A DNA stretch of 64,000 nucleotides from Thermoleophilum album (GTDB lineage: Bacteria; Actinomycetota; Thermoleophilia; Solirubrobacterales; Thermoleophilaceae). The stretch spans positions 196,382-260,381 of the forward strand of contig NZ_FNWJ01000002.1 of assembly GCF_900108055.1 (NCBI RefSeq), given 5' to 3'. Each line of letters starts with the position of its first letter. Positions within the stretch are counted from its first letter, which is position 1. Made by a program: the position numbers and the translations under genes. This document shows, in pieces, positions 1 to 8,667 of the stretch. The notes below the pieces were generated by a model that was not told the DNA's origin, did no database searches, and saw only the letters and a list, made by a program, of their open reading frames with translations.

Positions 1-1826
1 GCGACCTCGACGACCTTGACTGGCCCGAGCACGTCAAGACGATGCAGCGCAACTGGATCGGGCGCTCCGAGGGCGCGGAGGTCGTCTTTCGCTGCGATGA
101 GCTCGGCATCGACTACCCGGTCTTCACGACCCGTCCGGACACGCTCTTCGGCGCGACGTTTTTTGTGCTCGCTCCCGAGCATCCCGACGTGCTCAAGCTC
201 AACGACTCGCCCGAAGTGCGCGAGTACGTCAACCGCGCGATGCAGGCGTCGCACGAAGAGCGCGGGGCCGCCGACCGCCGCAAGACCGGTGTCGCGCTTG
301 GCCGCTACGTGCGCAACCCGGTCAACGGCGAACTGATCCCGATGTTCGTCTCCGACTACGTGCTGATGGAGTACGGCACCGGCGCGATCATGGCGGTGCC
401 CGCCCACGACGAGCGCGATCACGAGTTCGCGCGCGAGTTCGGGCTTCCGATCCGGGAGGTCATCAAGGGTGGTGAGGACGTCCAGCGCGAGGCCTACACG
501 GGCGACGGCCCGATGGTCAACTCGGGACCGTTCGATGGCCTCCACAACCGCGAGGCGTACGAGCGGATCGTCGAATGGCTGGAGCGCGAAGGCAAGGGCC
601 GGCGGGCCGTCAACTACCGCCTACGCGACTGGTTGATTTCCCGCCAGCGCTATTGGGGCTGCCCGATACCGGTCGTCTACTGCGAGCGCGAGTGCGGGAT
701 CGTGCCGGTGCCAGACGAGCAACTGCCGGTCGAACTGCCCGACATCTCAGACTACGCGCCGAAGGGGCGCTCGCCGCTCGCAGCGGCCGAGGATTGGGTG
801 CGTACGAGTTGCCCGCGCTGCGGGGGCGAGGCGCGGCGCGAGACCGACACCATGGACACCTTCGTCGACTCGTCCTGGTACTTCCTGCGCTACTGCGACC
901 CGCGCAACGACCGCGCGCCCTTCGACCGCGCTGTCGTGCGGCATTGGATGCCCGTCGATCAGTACATCGGCGGGGTCGAGCACGCGATCCTGCACTTGCT
1001 CTACGCGCGCTTCTTCTGCAAGGCGCTTGCCGACATGGAGCTGCTCGACGTGCGCGAACCGTTCGCGCGGCTTTTTACGCAGGGCATGGTCACGCGCGAA
1101 GGGGCGAAGATGTCGAAGTCGAAGGGCAACGTCGTCAGCCCCCGCGATTACGTTGAGCGCTACGGGGCCGACACCGCCCGCACGTACGTGCTCTACATCG
1201 GGCCTCCCGAGCAGGACGCCGACTGGTCGGACGAGGGCATCGCTGGCATCCACCGCCAGCTCGCGCGGCTGTGGCGGGTAGCGCGCGAAGTCGCCGAGCG
1301 GACGCCGCCGAGCGCGGCGCCCAGCGGCGAGCCGACGCCCCTGTTGCGCAAGGCGCATTGGGCGATCGACAAGGTCACGCGGGACTGCGAACGGTTCGCT
1401 TTCAACACCGCGATCGCCGCGGTGATCGAGCTCGACAACGAGATCTACCGCTTCAAAGACGAGCTGATCGACACGCCCGAGGGCGCCTCGCAGCTGCGTT
1501 TCGCGGTCGCCACCGCCGGTTCGCTGATCTTCCCGTTCGCCCCGCACCTCGGGGCCGAGGTTTACGAGCTGATGACGGGGCGGCGGGTCTGGGAGGAACC
1601 GTGGCCGCAAGCCGATCCCGAACTGCTGCGCAGCGACCTCTTCGAGCTGGTCGTGCAGCTCAACGGTCGGCTCGTCGATCGCGTCGAGGCGCCCGCCGAT
1701 GCCTCGCGCGAGGAGCTCGAACGGATCGCTCGTGAGTCGCCGAAGCTACGGGCGCGGCTCGACGGCCGCGAGATCGTGAAGGCGATCGTGGTGCCGGGGC
1801 GGCTCGTCAACTTCGTAGTGCGGTGA
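1..1826 (+). CDS. leuS: Leucyl-tRNA synthetase, 5'-truncated by the window edge
   Basis: Charges tRNA-Leu with leucine in the cytoplasm. The reading frame is already open at base 3 and gives about 607 residues. Class Ia LeuRS proteins are usually a little over 800 residues, so roughly the first 220, including the HIGH signature, lie upstream of the window. Visible parts are the CP1 editing domain (TTRPDTLFGATF near base 126 and GTGAIMAVPAHDERDH near base 378), a zinc-type CPRCGG near base 811, the KMSKS loop at 1107-1121, and the anticodon-binding and C-terminal domains. The motifs leave little room for IleRS or ValRS. A LOG-like gene follows after 43 bases and may be co-transcribed. Confidence 0.97.
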   Translation, partial: DLDDLDWPEHVKTMQRNWIGRSEGAEVVFRCDELGIDYPVFTTRPDTLFGATFFVLAPEHPDVLKLNDSPEVREYVNRAMQASHEERGAADRRKTGVALGRYVRNPVNGELIPMFVSDYVLMEYGTGAIMAVPAHDERDHEFAREFGLPIREVIKGGEDVQREAYTGDGPMVNSGPFDGLHNREAYERIVEWLEREGKGRRAVNYRLRDWLISRQRYWGCPIPVVYCERECGIVPVPDEQLPVELPDISDYAPKGRSPLAAAEDWVRTSCPRCGGEARRETDTMDTFVDSSWYFLRYCDPRNDRAPFDRAVVRHWMPVDQYIGGVEHAILHLLYARFFCKALADMELLDVREPFARLFTQGMVTREGAKMSKSKGNVVSPRDYVERYGADTARTYVLYIGPPEQDADWSDEGIAGIHRQLARLWRVAREVAERTPPSAAPSGEPTPLLRKAHWAIDKVTRDCERFAFNTAIAAVIELDNEIYRFKDELIDTPEGASQLRFAVATAGSLIFPFAPHLGAEVYELMTGRRVWEEPWPQADPELLRSDLFELVVQLNGRLVDRVEAPADASREELERIARESPKLRARLDGREIVKAIVVPGRLVNFVVR

Positions 1827-1869
1827 AGATGCGCACCGGGGCCGGTCGCTCGCACCACGTGCGCCAGCG

Positions 1870-2427
1870 ATGACGCCGCGTCCCGCGATTTCGGTGATCG
1901 GTCCCGGCGAAGCGGCTGCGCGCGAGCTGTGGCTCGCCGAAGAAGCGGGGAAGCTGATCGCCGAGGGGGGCGCAGTGCTCGTTTGCGGCGGGCTCGGTGG
2001 GGTAATGGAGGCAGCTTGTCGCGGGGCACGGCGCGCCGGCGGCGTGACGGTCGGGATCCTGCCCGGCGTCTCCGCGCTCGACGCCAACCCGTGGGTGGAG
2101 ATCGCGATCCCGACCGGGCTCGGGGAGGCGCGTAACGCGCTGGTCGCGCGCGCCGCCGGAGCTGTCGTCGCGATCGGCGGCGGTCTCGGGACGCTGTCGG
2201 AGATCGCCCTCGCGCTGAAGGCCGGCAAGCGCGTGTTCGGCGTCGACACATGGCGACTCGAGGCAGCCTGGCCGAGCGGGCAGAGCGGCGCGCCGGTCGC
2301 GCCGCGTTACGGCCGGCGGGCGGCCCCACCGGAGGCGGCCGCGCCGGTTGCGTGCCATTCGGTCGAGGAAGCCGTCAGCGCGGCGCTATCGGCGGTCGCG
2401 CCGACCGCAGGCGCGGGCGAGCTCTGA
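1870..2427 (+). CDS. LOG-like Rossmann protein (TIGR00725 type)
   Basis: 185 residues. A Rossmann fold with CGGLGGVMEA (residues 39-48) and GLGTLSEI (about 105-112), the latter a variant of the PGGxGTxxE phosphoribohydrolase signature of the LOG / lysine decarboxylase-like superfamily. It best fits the TIGR00725 branch, distantly related to DprA. Some relatives release the base from nucleoside monophosphates, but the activity of this branch is not settled, so I give no reaction. The start is ATG 1870; no good Shine-Dalgarno site precedes it. The roughly 40 C-terminal residues are Ala/Pro-rich and look disordered. It probably travels with leuS. Confidence 0.75.
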   Translation: MTPRPAISVIGPGEAAARELWLAEEAGKLIAEGGAVLVCGGLGGVMEAACRGARRAGGVTVGILPGVSALDANPWVEIAIPTGLGEARNALVARAAGAVVAIGGGLGTLSEIALALKAGKRVFGVDTWRLEAAWPSGQSGAPVAPRYGRRAAPPEAAAPVACHSVEEAVSAALSAVAPTAGAGEL

Positions 2428-2437
2428 GGCGCTGCCG

Positions 2438-2443
2438 TAGACT
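2438..2443 (+). promoter_or_regulatory. -10 box TAGACT, leaderless type
   Basis: TAGACT ends 8 bases before GTG 2452, so transcription should begin at or next to the start codon. No Shine-Dalgarno site is possible in that space. Confidence 0.55.
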
Positions 2444-2451
2444 CGCCGTTC

Positions 2452-3996
2452 GTGCCCGAGCCCGCAACGAGCCATGCGCCCACCGGGCAGGAGCGGCGGG
2501 TCGAGGGAAGCGAACAGGAGCGGGCTCCATACCTCGAAGCGCTCCGCGCCTACGCCTCCCGGCGACCCGCCAGGCTCAACGTGCCCGGCCACAAGGGCGG
2601 CGCCGGTGCCGATCCCGAAGCCCTCGAGGCGTTCGGTCAGCGTGCCTTCGAGCTCGACATTCCGCCCGGCATCCCCGGGATCGATGCCGGCGCGCGACCG
2701 CACCCGCTGGAGCGGGCCCAGCGCCTGGCGGCCGAGGCTTGGGGCGCGCGACGCACTTGGTTTCTGATCAACGGTGCCTCCCAAGGCAACCACGCGGCCT
2801 TGCTGGCGCTTGCCCACCGTGGATCGCACGTTGTAGTGCAACGCAATGCGCACTCGAGCACCATCGATGCGCTGATTCTCTCCGGCCTGCGGCCGGTTTT
2901 CGTCGAACCCGAGGTCGACGACGAGCTTCATATCGCGCACTGTGTGACGCCGGAAGCGCTCGAGCGAGCGCTCGACTCGGCGCCCGCCGACGACGTCGCC
3001 GGTGTAGTGGTGGTTTCGCCCACCTACTACGGAGCGGTCGCCGACGTCGAAGCGCTCTGTGCGGTCGCTCACGCTCGCGGCTTGCCGGTGGTGGTTGACG
3101 AGGCGTGGGGGGCCCATCTCGCCTTTCACGAGGAGCTTCCGGCGCCAGCCCTGGCGCTCGGCGCCGACCTCGTGGTCTCGAGCACCCATAAGAGCGTCGG
3201 CAGCCTCACACAGTCGGCGATGTTGCATCTCTCCCGCGACGCTCTGATCGACGAGGACGTGGTCGATCGCTGCGTTACCACGGTCGAGTCAACGAGCCCG
3301 AATTCGCTGCTCTGCGGCTCGCTCGATGCAGCTCGGCGTTTCGCCGCGACCTCCGGCCGCGAGGCGCTCACGCGCACCCTCGAGCGGATCGCGGCGACGC
3401 GTCGACGCATCAACGAGATCCCGGGATTGGCGGCGATCGGGGAGCTACCGGGTCGCGCCAGCGTGCGCGCACTCGATCCGTTGCGCCTGATGGTCGACGT
3501 GCGCGCGACTGGCAGCACCGGCTTCGAGATCTCCGCGCTGCTGCGGTCGGTCTGCGACGTCCACGTCGAGCTCAGCTGCGACACGCTGGTGGTTGCGGCG
3601 TTCGGACTCGACGAGCCGGCAGAGACATTCGAACGCTTGGTTGAGGGATTGCGGTGCGTTGCCCCCGCCGCCGATCGGCGGGCCGCGCACGACGATTTCC
3701 GTCCGCCACCGGCCTGGGGCCGCCTGGCGATGACGCCGCGGGAGGCGTTCTTCGCGCCGCACGAGGTGGTGTCGGCGGAGCGCGCAGCAGGGCGCGTGGC
3801 GGCCGAGTCGCTCGCCGCCTACCCGCCCGGGATACCGAACGTCTTGCCCGGCGAGCTGATCGAACCGGCAGTGCTCGACTACGTGCGCACGACGCTCGCG
3901 CGTGGGGGAAGCGTGCGCGGCGCAGCCGACCGCACGCTCGGCACGGTGCGCGTAGTTGCCGAAGACCACGGTCTGGGTGATGACCAGCGCGCGTAG
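2452..3996 (+). CDS. Orn/Lys/Arg decarboxylase family protein (PLP fold type I)
   Basis: 514 residues. Decarboxylates a basic amino acid (lysine, ornithine or arginine; substrate not readable) to a polyamine precursor. NVPGHKGG near residues 44-51, NGASQGNHAAL, and STHKSVGSLTQSAMLH with the PLP-binding lysine at about K247 mark the major domain. The C-terminal stretch with AYPPGIPNVLPGE is the OKR_DC C-terminal domain. There is no N-terminal receiver-like wing domain, so it resembles the shorter Bacillus SpeA/YaaO type rather than E. coli LdcI or AdiA. Start GTG 2452 follows a leaderless-type -10 box. Confidence 0.88.
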   Translation: MPEPATSHAPTGQERRVEGSEQERAPYLEALRAYASRRPARLNVPGHKGGAGADPEALEAFGQRAFELDIPPGIPGIDAGARPHPLERAQRLAAEAWGARRTWFLINGASQGNHAALLALAHRGSHVVVQRNAHSSTIDALILSGLRPVFVEPEVDDELHIAHCVTPEALERALDSAPADDVAGVVVVSPTYYGAVADVEALCAVAHARGLPVVVDEAWGAHLAFHEELPAPALALGADLVVSSTHKSVGSLTQSAMLHLSRDALIDEDVVDRCVTTVESTSPNSLLCGSLDAARRFAATSGREALTRTLERIAATRRRINEIPGLAAIGELPGRASVRALDPLRLMVDVRATGSTGFEISALLRSVCDVHVELSCDTLVVAAFGLDEPAETFERLVEGLRCVAPAADRRAAHDDFRPPPAWGRLAMTPREAFFAPHEVVSAERAAGRVAAESLAAYPPGIPNVLPGELIEPAVLDYVRTTLARGGSVRGAADRTLGTVRVVAEDHGLGDDQRA

Positions 3997-4064
3997 TGCA
4001 GCTCGCTTAGCGCAGCGGTCGCCGAGCGTTTGCACACGTAGCTTTTAGGCGCGTTCGCGCTGCG

Positions 4065-4070
4065 TACGGT
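4065..4070 (+). promoter_or_regulatory. -10 box TACGGT, leaderless type
   Basis: TACGGT ends 7 bases before GTG 4078. It overlaps the earlier in-frame GTG at 4069, which argues that 4078 is the true comEA start. Confidence 0.5.
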
Positions 4071-4077
4071 GGCTCTA

Positions 4078-4827
4078 GTGGAGCCGCCGCGAGCCGATCG
4101 AGAGCGGGTTTGCGAACCCGCATGGGAGGAAGCACAGCCGTGCGCGCGGGCCAGCGATGCGCGCGTCCTTGGCCTCGGCGAGTTGGGGCGGCTGGAGGGC
4201 GATCAACTTCGCCGCTTGCTGGCCGGAGTGCTGGTGCTTGCAGCGCTCGTCGTCGCGTTCGTGTCATGGCAGCGGGGTGGCGAGAGGGCGCGGCGCGAAC
4301 GACCGGTGCTGTCCGTGCGCTCCAGCGCCGAGCGGGCGAGCGCGCGTTTCGCCTGGGTGCACGTGGTGGGCGCGGTTCGACGCCCGGGTGTCTACCGCCT
4401 GCCCGACCGGGCGCTAGTAGCCCGGGCAGTGGCGGCCGCCGGTGGTGCCGATCGCGCTGCCGATCTCACGGCCTTGAACCTCGCCGCACGGATCGAGGAC
4501 GGCCAGCAGGTGGTCGTGCCAAGGCGTGGCGCGCAGCCGGCGGGGGCGTCGGCGGGGGTTCCGACTTCGCCGGCCACGGCCGGTGGCGCCGGTGGTGCGG
4601 GGAGTAGCGCGCCCGGCGCGCGAGCCGCGGCGGCCGGCGGCAAGCTCAGCTTGCGGACCGCCACTCTCGAGCAGCTCGAACAACTCGATGGCATTGGGCC
4701 AACACTCGCCCGCCGGATCTTGGCTTACCGCGAGCGCCGCGGTTTTCGATCGCTCGACGAGCTCCGCGAGGTCGAGGGGATCGGCGAGAAGCGCTTCGAG
4801 GCGCTCCGTGAGCAGCTCGCGCCGTAA
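4078..4827 (+). CDS. comEA: Competence protein ComEA, membrane-anchored DNA receptor
   Basis: 249 residues from GTG 4078, chosen because TACGGT sits 7 bases upstream; GTG 4069 would add three residues. It binds incoming double-stranded DNA at the outer face of the membrane and passes it to ComEC. In order: a polar N-terminus, one transmembrane helix (about 46-63), an SLBB-type domain with VHVVGAVRRPGVYRLP (about 92-150), a Gly/Ala/Pro-rich linker, and a helix-hairpin-helix pair (LEQLDGIGPTLARRIL about 200-215 and LREVEGIGEKRFEAL about 230-244). comEC starts 3 bases after the stop. Confidence 0.92.
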   Translation: MEPPRADRERVCEPAWEEAQPCARASDARVLGLGELGRLEGDQLRRLLAGVLVLAALVVAFVSWQRGGERARRERPVLSVRSSAERASARFAWVHVVGAVRRPGVYRLPDRALVARAVAAAGGADRAADLTALNLAARIEDGQQVVVPRRGAQPAGASAGVPTSPATAGGAGGAGSSAPGARAAAAGGKLSLRTATLEQLEQLDGIGPTLARRILAYRERRGFRSLDELREVEGIGEKRFEALREQLAP

Positions 4828-4830
4828 GCG

Positions 4831-7200
4831 GTGCTGGGTCCCAGCCAGGTTTTCGTCGCTGCGCTTGCGGTCGGCCTTGCCGTGCCGGCGCTCGGCGTGG
4901 CGCGGCCGTCGCTGGTCGCAGCGGCTGCCCTCGTCGTTGCCGCCGCCGCGTTGGCCGGTCGCCCACAATCGGCGACGCTCCTGACGGTTGGCGGCGTGGC
5001 CCTGGCGCTCGGCGCGCTGGCCGGAGATTTCAGGCTCCGCGCACTGGCCGCTCCCGCTGCCGAGCTTCGGGGTCAGGCCGAGACGCGAGGGATCGACACG
5101 TGGAGCGGCGTACTCGAACTTCAGGAGCGACCCCGCCGAGTTCGCTACGGGTGGCGGGCACGTGCCCGCCTGTCGTCGCCGCCGGGCGCCGGGGCGACGG
5201 TCATGGTGCGTGGAGACGGGCACCCGCCGCGCGCTCTCGATCTCGGTTCTCGGGCCTGTGTGCGGGGGCGCTTGCAGCAGGAGGATCGCCTGCCGGCCGG
5301 GCGGGGGCGTGCCGACGGGGCAGGGCCGGCGCGTTCGCCGCCCCGCCTCGCCGGCCTGCTGCGCCTCTCCCAGATCCGCTACTGCGGACACCGTCAGGGC
5401 GTCGCCGGCGCGATCGATGCGGCGCGGCGTCGTTCGTTGGCCGCCCTGCGGGGCGCCCTCGGCAGCGCCGACGGGGAGCTTGCGGCCGGCCTCGTGCTCG
5501 GTCTCGACGAGTGGATCGCGCCAAGCACGCGCGAAGACTTCCGGGCGAGCGGCCTTGGGCACCTGCTGGCCGTCTCGGGCCAGAACGTCGCTCTGTTGCT
5601 TGCGCTGGCGGGGCCGTTCGTTCGCGTCGCCGTGCGCTCCCTACGCCTGCGGTGGGCTCTCCTCGCCCTGCTGATAGTGCTGTACGTCCCGCTAGCCGGT
5701 GCCGGGGCGCCCCTCCAACGCGCGGCGGTGATGGGTCTCGCGGGCCTCGCGGCTAGTGCAGCCGCCCGCCCGCAGCAGCGCTGGCACGCGCTGGCGCTGG
5801 CGGCGGTGGCGACACTGCTGCTCGACCCGCGCCAGGTCCACGACGCGAGTTGGCAGCTTTCGTTCGCGGCCGTCGCCGGTCTCGCGGGCTTCGCCCGACC
5901 GCTCGAGCGAGCGCTCGCGCCGCCTCTGCGCGGGCGTCCCGAAGGGCCGCTGAGGCCACTGCTCGATGCCGCACAGCGCAGCTTCGCGGCCGCCGTGGCG
6001 ATGACCGTGGCGGCGTCGCTCGCCACTGCGCCGATCACGCTCGCGACGTTCGGAGCGCTACCAGCCGGCACGCTCGCCGCGAACCTCGTGGCGCTCCCGG
6101 CGGTGGCGCCTGCGATGTGGTTCGGGATGGTGCTGGCGGCCAGCGGTCAGCTGTCCGTGGTGCCGGGGTGCGGGAGCTTCCTAGTCGGACTCGCGGGGAA
6201 GCTCATCGGCCCGTGTTTGCAGCTCGCGCTGCGACATCTCGAGTGGTCGGCGGAGACCTTCGCCGTGCTCCCACAGATCGATCGCACGAGTGGCCTGAAG
6301 CTGCTCGCCCCAGCGTTGCTTGCAGGCGCACTGGTACTGCTCGCCCCGCTGCCGGGGGCGCGACCGGCGCGGCGCGTCCTCGCCGCAGCGATCGCCGCCT
6401 ACGCGCTGTGGGTGGTGGTCGAGCTGCGCGGCCCCGGCCCTCCCAGCGCGCCGACGATCACCTTCCTAGACGTTGGTCAGGGTGACGCAGTGCTCGTGCA
6501 GGATGGACGCGGTGCAAGCGTGCTGTTCGACAGCGGACCGCCCGAGGCCCGCGTCGTTCGGTTGTTGCGACGGGCCGGCGTGTCGCGACTCGATGTGGTG
6601 GTCGCGACGCACCCCTCCCGCGACCACCACGGCGGTTTGCGCGCGGTCGTCGAACAGTTGCGGCCGCGACTGTTCGTCGACGGCGGCGACGGCACCCGCG
6701 ACCCGGTGTTCCGCGCTGCCCGTTCGCTCGCCGTGGCGCACGGTGCCCGGCTGATCCCGGGTCTCGCGCCGCTGCGTCTTTCCGTGGGCCGGATCTCGGT
6801 GCAGGTGCTCTCGCCGCGCCCGCGGCCGCCCGGTCCGCCCCCCGCGGATCCCAACCCCCGGGCAATCGTGGCGCTCGTGGAGGTCGCCGGCGTGCGCTTC
6901 CTGACCTCCGGCGACGCCGAAAGTGGCGCGCTGAGTCCCTTGCGACTGCCCGCCGTCGAAATCATCAAGGTGCCCCACCACGGAAGCGCTGACCCCGGCC
7001 TCCCGGCAGTCTTGCGACGCCTGCGGCCGGCGATCGCCGTGATCGAAGTAGGCGCCGGTAACCCCTTCGGTCACCCCAGCCCATCGACGCTCGCCGCGCT
7101 CGCGCGTCACGGCGCGCGGGTCTGGCGGACCGACCGTGACGGCACCGTCACGATCTCGCTGCGTCGCCGGCGCCTGATTGTCGAGACGGCCGGTGGTTAG
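4831..7200 (+). CDS. comEC: Competence protein ComEC/Rec2, DNA uptake channel
   Basis: 789 residues from GTG 4831. Forms the inner-membrane channel that takes up single-stranded DNA. Layout: N-terminal membrane helices and a DUF4131-type soluble part to about residue 200; the polytopic Competence domain (LLAVSGQNVALLLAL, then many helices) to about 520; a metallo-beta-lactamase-like domain from DVGQGDAVLV (about 547). The metal motif is THPSRDHHGG (593-602), so the second His of HxHxDH is Ser; ComEC proteins commonly replace that His with Asp. VPHHGSAD (714-721) supplies further ligands. It is translationally close to comEA (3-base gap), as in the classic late-competence operon. Confidence 0.93.
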   Translation: MLGPSQVFVAALAVGLAVPALGVARPSLVAAAALVVAAAALAGRPQSATLLTVGGVALALGALAGDFRLRALAAPAAELRGQAETRGIDTWSGVLELQERPRRVRYGWRARARLSSPPGAGATVMVRGDGHPPRALDLGSRACVRGRLQQEDRLPAGRGRADGAGPARSPPRLAGLLRLSQIRYCGHRQGVAGAIDAARRRSLAALRGALGSADGELAAGLVLGLDEWIAPSTREDFRASGLGHLLAVSGQNVALLLALAGPFVRVAVRSLRLRWALLALLIVLYVPLAGAGAPLQRAAVMGLAGLAASAAARPQQRWHALALAAVATLLLDPRQVHDASWQLSFAAVAGLAGFARPLERALAPPLRGRPEGPLRPLLDAAQRSFAAAVAMTVAASLATAPITLATFGALPAGTLAANLVALPAVAPAMWFGMVLAASGQLSVVPGCGSFLVGLAGKLIGPCLQLALRHLEWSAETFAVLPQIDRTSGLKLLAPALLAGALVLLAPLPGARPARRVLAAAIAAYALWVVVELRGPGPPSAPTITFLDVGQGDAVLVQDGRGASVLFDSGPPEARVVRLLRRAGVSRLDVVVATHPSRDHHGGLRAVVEQLRPRLFVDGGDGTRDPVFRAARSLAVAHGARLIPGLAPLRLSVGRISVQVLSPRPRPPGPPPADPNPRAIVALVEVAGVRFLTSGDAESGALSPLRLPAVEIIKVPHHGSADPGLPAVLRRLRPAIAVIEVGAGNPFGHPSPSTLAALARHGARVWRTDRDGTVTISLRRRRLIVETAGG

Positions 7201-7215
7201 CCCTCGCTTCCCGGT

Positions 7216-7221
7216 TAGCCT
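7216..7221 (+). promoter_or_regulatory. -10 box TAGCCT, leaderless type
   Basis: TAGCCT ends 6 bases before GTG 7228, the holA start. Confidence 0.5.
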
Positions 7222-7227
7222 GCGGCC

Positions 7228-8196
7228 GTGGCCGCGCTCAAGCCCGTGTACCTCGTTTACGGCGACGACCACGCACGAATCGAGTCGTGGCGCGCGCGCC
7301 TCCGAGCTCGAGCGGCTCGCGAGCACGCGGAGCTGCACGCCTTCGCAGGCGGCGAGACCGCACCCTCGGTGGTCGTAACCGAAATCGAATCGCCAGGGCT
7401 CTTTAGCGAGCGCCGCTACGTCGTCGTCGACCACTGTGAGCGGTGGTCGGCATCGGATCTCGAGCGGCTGGCACAGGCGGTTCGCCATCCCGCCCCAGCG
7501 ACCGTGGTGCTTTTGATCGCCCGCGCCAACAAGGTGTCCAAAGCTCTCGAGCGAGCTGTCGGCGAGGCGGGAGGAGAGGTCCGCCGCCACGAGGCGCCCA
7601 AGCCCTGGCAGCTGGGCGCATGGGTGCGCGCGCGGGCCGCCGAGCTTGGCCAGCGGATCGAGCGCGAGGCCGCCGACGAGCTGGTCGCGCAGGTCGGGGC
7701 CAACCAGATGCGGCTCGAGCGCGAGCTCGAGAAGCTCGCGCTCGCCGCCGACGGCGAGCCGATCGACAGCGCGCTGGTGCGCGCTGTGGCGGCCGCCGAC
7801 AGCGGCGAAAGCGTGTGGGAGTTTGCGGACGCACTGCTAGCCGGTGAAGCGGGCCGTGCCCTCGAACTGGCCGAGCTGCTCGCCGTGCACGGCGAGTCGG
7901 CTCACCGGCTCGTGCAGACCGCGAGCCACCGTGCCCGTGAGCTCGCCGCGGTGCGACGCATGCTCGACGGGCGGGTAGCCGAGGGGGAGATCGGCAAGCG
8001 GCTGCGGATCGGCGGTTGGCGTCTCAAGCGTCTTCTGCAAGCCGCGCGCCGTTGCGACCGGGAGCGCCTGGACCGCGCCTTGGTGCGCCTCTCGCAGCTC
8101 GAGCTGGAACTACGCGGCGGGCGACGACCGCGCGCCACCGATGAACAGGGCGCACTGGCACGCGCGATCCTCGACGTCGCGGGCGCTGACGCCTAG
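7228..8196 (+). CDS. holA: DNA polymerase III delta subunit
   Basis: 322 residues. Clamp-loader subunit that opens the beta sliding clamp. The N-terminal KPVYLVYGDDHARIESW and LFSERRYVVVDHCERW match the HolA fold, with an AAA+-like first domain that lacks a working P-loop, a helical lid, and a C-terminal collar domain (about 210-322) rich in RxLxxL helices. Position directly after comEA-comEC and before rpsT is a widespread gene order and supports the call. Start GTG 7228 follows a leaderless-type -10 box. Confidence 0.9.
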   Translation: MAALKPVYLVYGDDHARIESWRARLRARAAREHAELHAFAGGETAPSVVVTEIESPGLFSERRYVVVDHCERWSASDLERLAQAVRHPAPATVVLLIARANKVSKALERAVGEAGGEVRRHEAPKPWQLGAWVRARAAELGQRIEREAADELVAQVGANQMRLERELEKLALAADGEPIDSALVRAVAAADSGESVWEFADALLAGEAGRALELAELLAVHGESAHRLVQTASHRARELAAVRRMLDGRVAEGEIGKRLRIGGWRLKRLLQAARRCDRERLDRALVRLSQLELELRGGRRPRATDEQGALARAILDVAGADA

Positions 8197-8248
8197 CTCC
8201 TGCCGGGCCGCGCGTGCTGATGCTTAGCTGCTGCCGAGCCGCGCGCGC
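8194..8248. repeat. Imperfect 24-base direct repeat at the holA/rpsT convergent junction
   Basis: Bases 8194-8217 and 8225-8248 match at 21 of 24 positions, period 31. The first copy carries the holA stop codon. The second encodes the C-terminus of S20 on the opposite strand. Confidence 0.6.
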
Positions 8249-8493
8249 AACCGCGCCGCTCGTGACTTGCGGCGTGCCCCGGCGTTTCGGTGAAGGGCAC
8301 CCGTCTTGATCGCCTTGTCGATCTTCGCCAGCAGCGTTCGGTACTCCTGCTCGGCGCGCTCGCTGTCACCGGCGGTCACCGCCTCCTCTAAACGCCGGAA
8401 CCAGGTCCGCACCTGCGAGATGCGGAAACGGTTCTCGAGCCGCTCTCGCTCGGAGCGCTTGATGCGTTTTTTCTGTGACGGGATGTTGGCCAT
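8224..8493 (-). CDS. rpsT: 30S ribosomal protein S20
   Basis: 89 residues, the usual S20 length. Starts MANIPSQKKRIKRSERERLE and ends in a basic helix; NAGARRKSRAARLRARL is a clear S20 C-terminal signature. It binds 16S rRNA in the body of the small subunit. It is convergent with holA (27 bases between stops) and transcribed away from murJ. Its likely promoter is a TACACT about 80 bases upstream, so unlike many neighbours this mRNA probably has a leader, which contains a GC palindrome. Confidence 0.97.
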   Translation of the reverse strand: MANIPSQKKRIKRSERERLENRFRISQVRTWFRRLEEAVTAGDSERAEQEYRTLLAKIDKAIKTGALHRNAGARRKSRAARLRARLGSS

Positions 8494-8537
8494 CGCAGGA
8501 TTACCGCCGGCACCGCGCGGAACCGTTGGGCACCAAA

Positions 8538-8549
8538 GCTCGCGCGAGC
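8538..8549. repeat. 12-bp perfect palindrome in the rpsT leader
   Basis: GCTCGCGCGAGC lies between the rpsT -10 box and its ATG, about 45 bases before the start. It could form structure in the rpsT leader RNA; any regulatory role is a guess. Confidence 0.45.
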
Positions 8550-8574
8550 GAGTTGGGCCGACGGGCGGCCGCGT

Positions 8575-8580
8575 AGTGTA
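8575..8580 (-). promoter_or_regulatory. -10 box TACACT for rpsT
   Basis: On the minus strand TACACT lies 81 bases before the rpsT ATG (8493). It is the best match to the -10 pattern seen across the window and implies a leader of about 75 bases. Confidence 0.45.
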
Positions 8581-8667
8581 GCGCGGGTTCGTCGGACGCC
8601 CACGCTGGTGCGCTGCGCAGGTCCCTGGTGCTGGTGGCCGGCAAGGGCGGGAGACTGTGCTGAGAAG

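Noticed and set aside
747-1610. Long open frame on the minus strand inside leuS
   Set aside because: Arg/His/Asp-rich product with no motif; a shadow of the leuS codon bias. Similar minus-strand frames inside trpE, polA, lepA, uvrB and others were rejected for the same reason.
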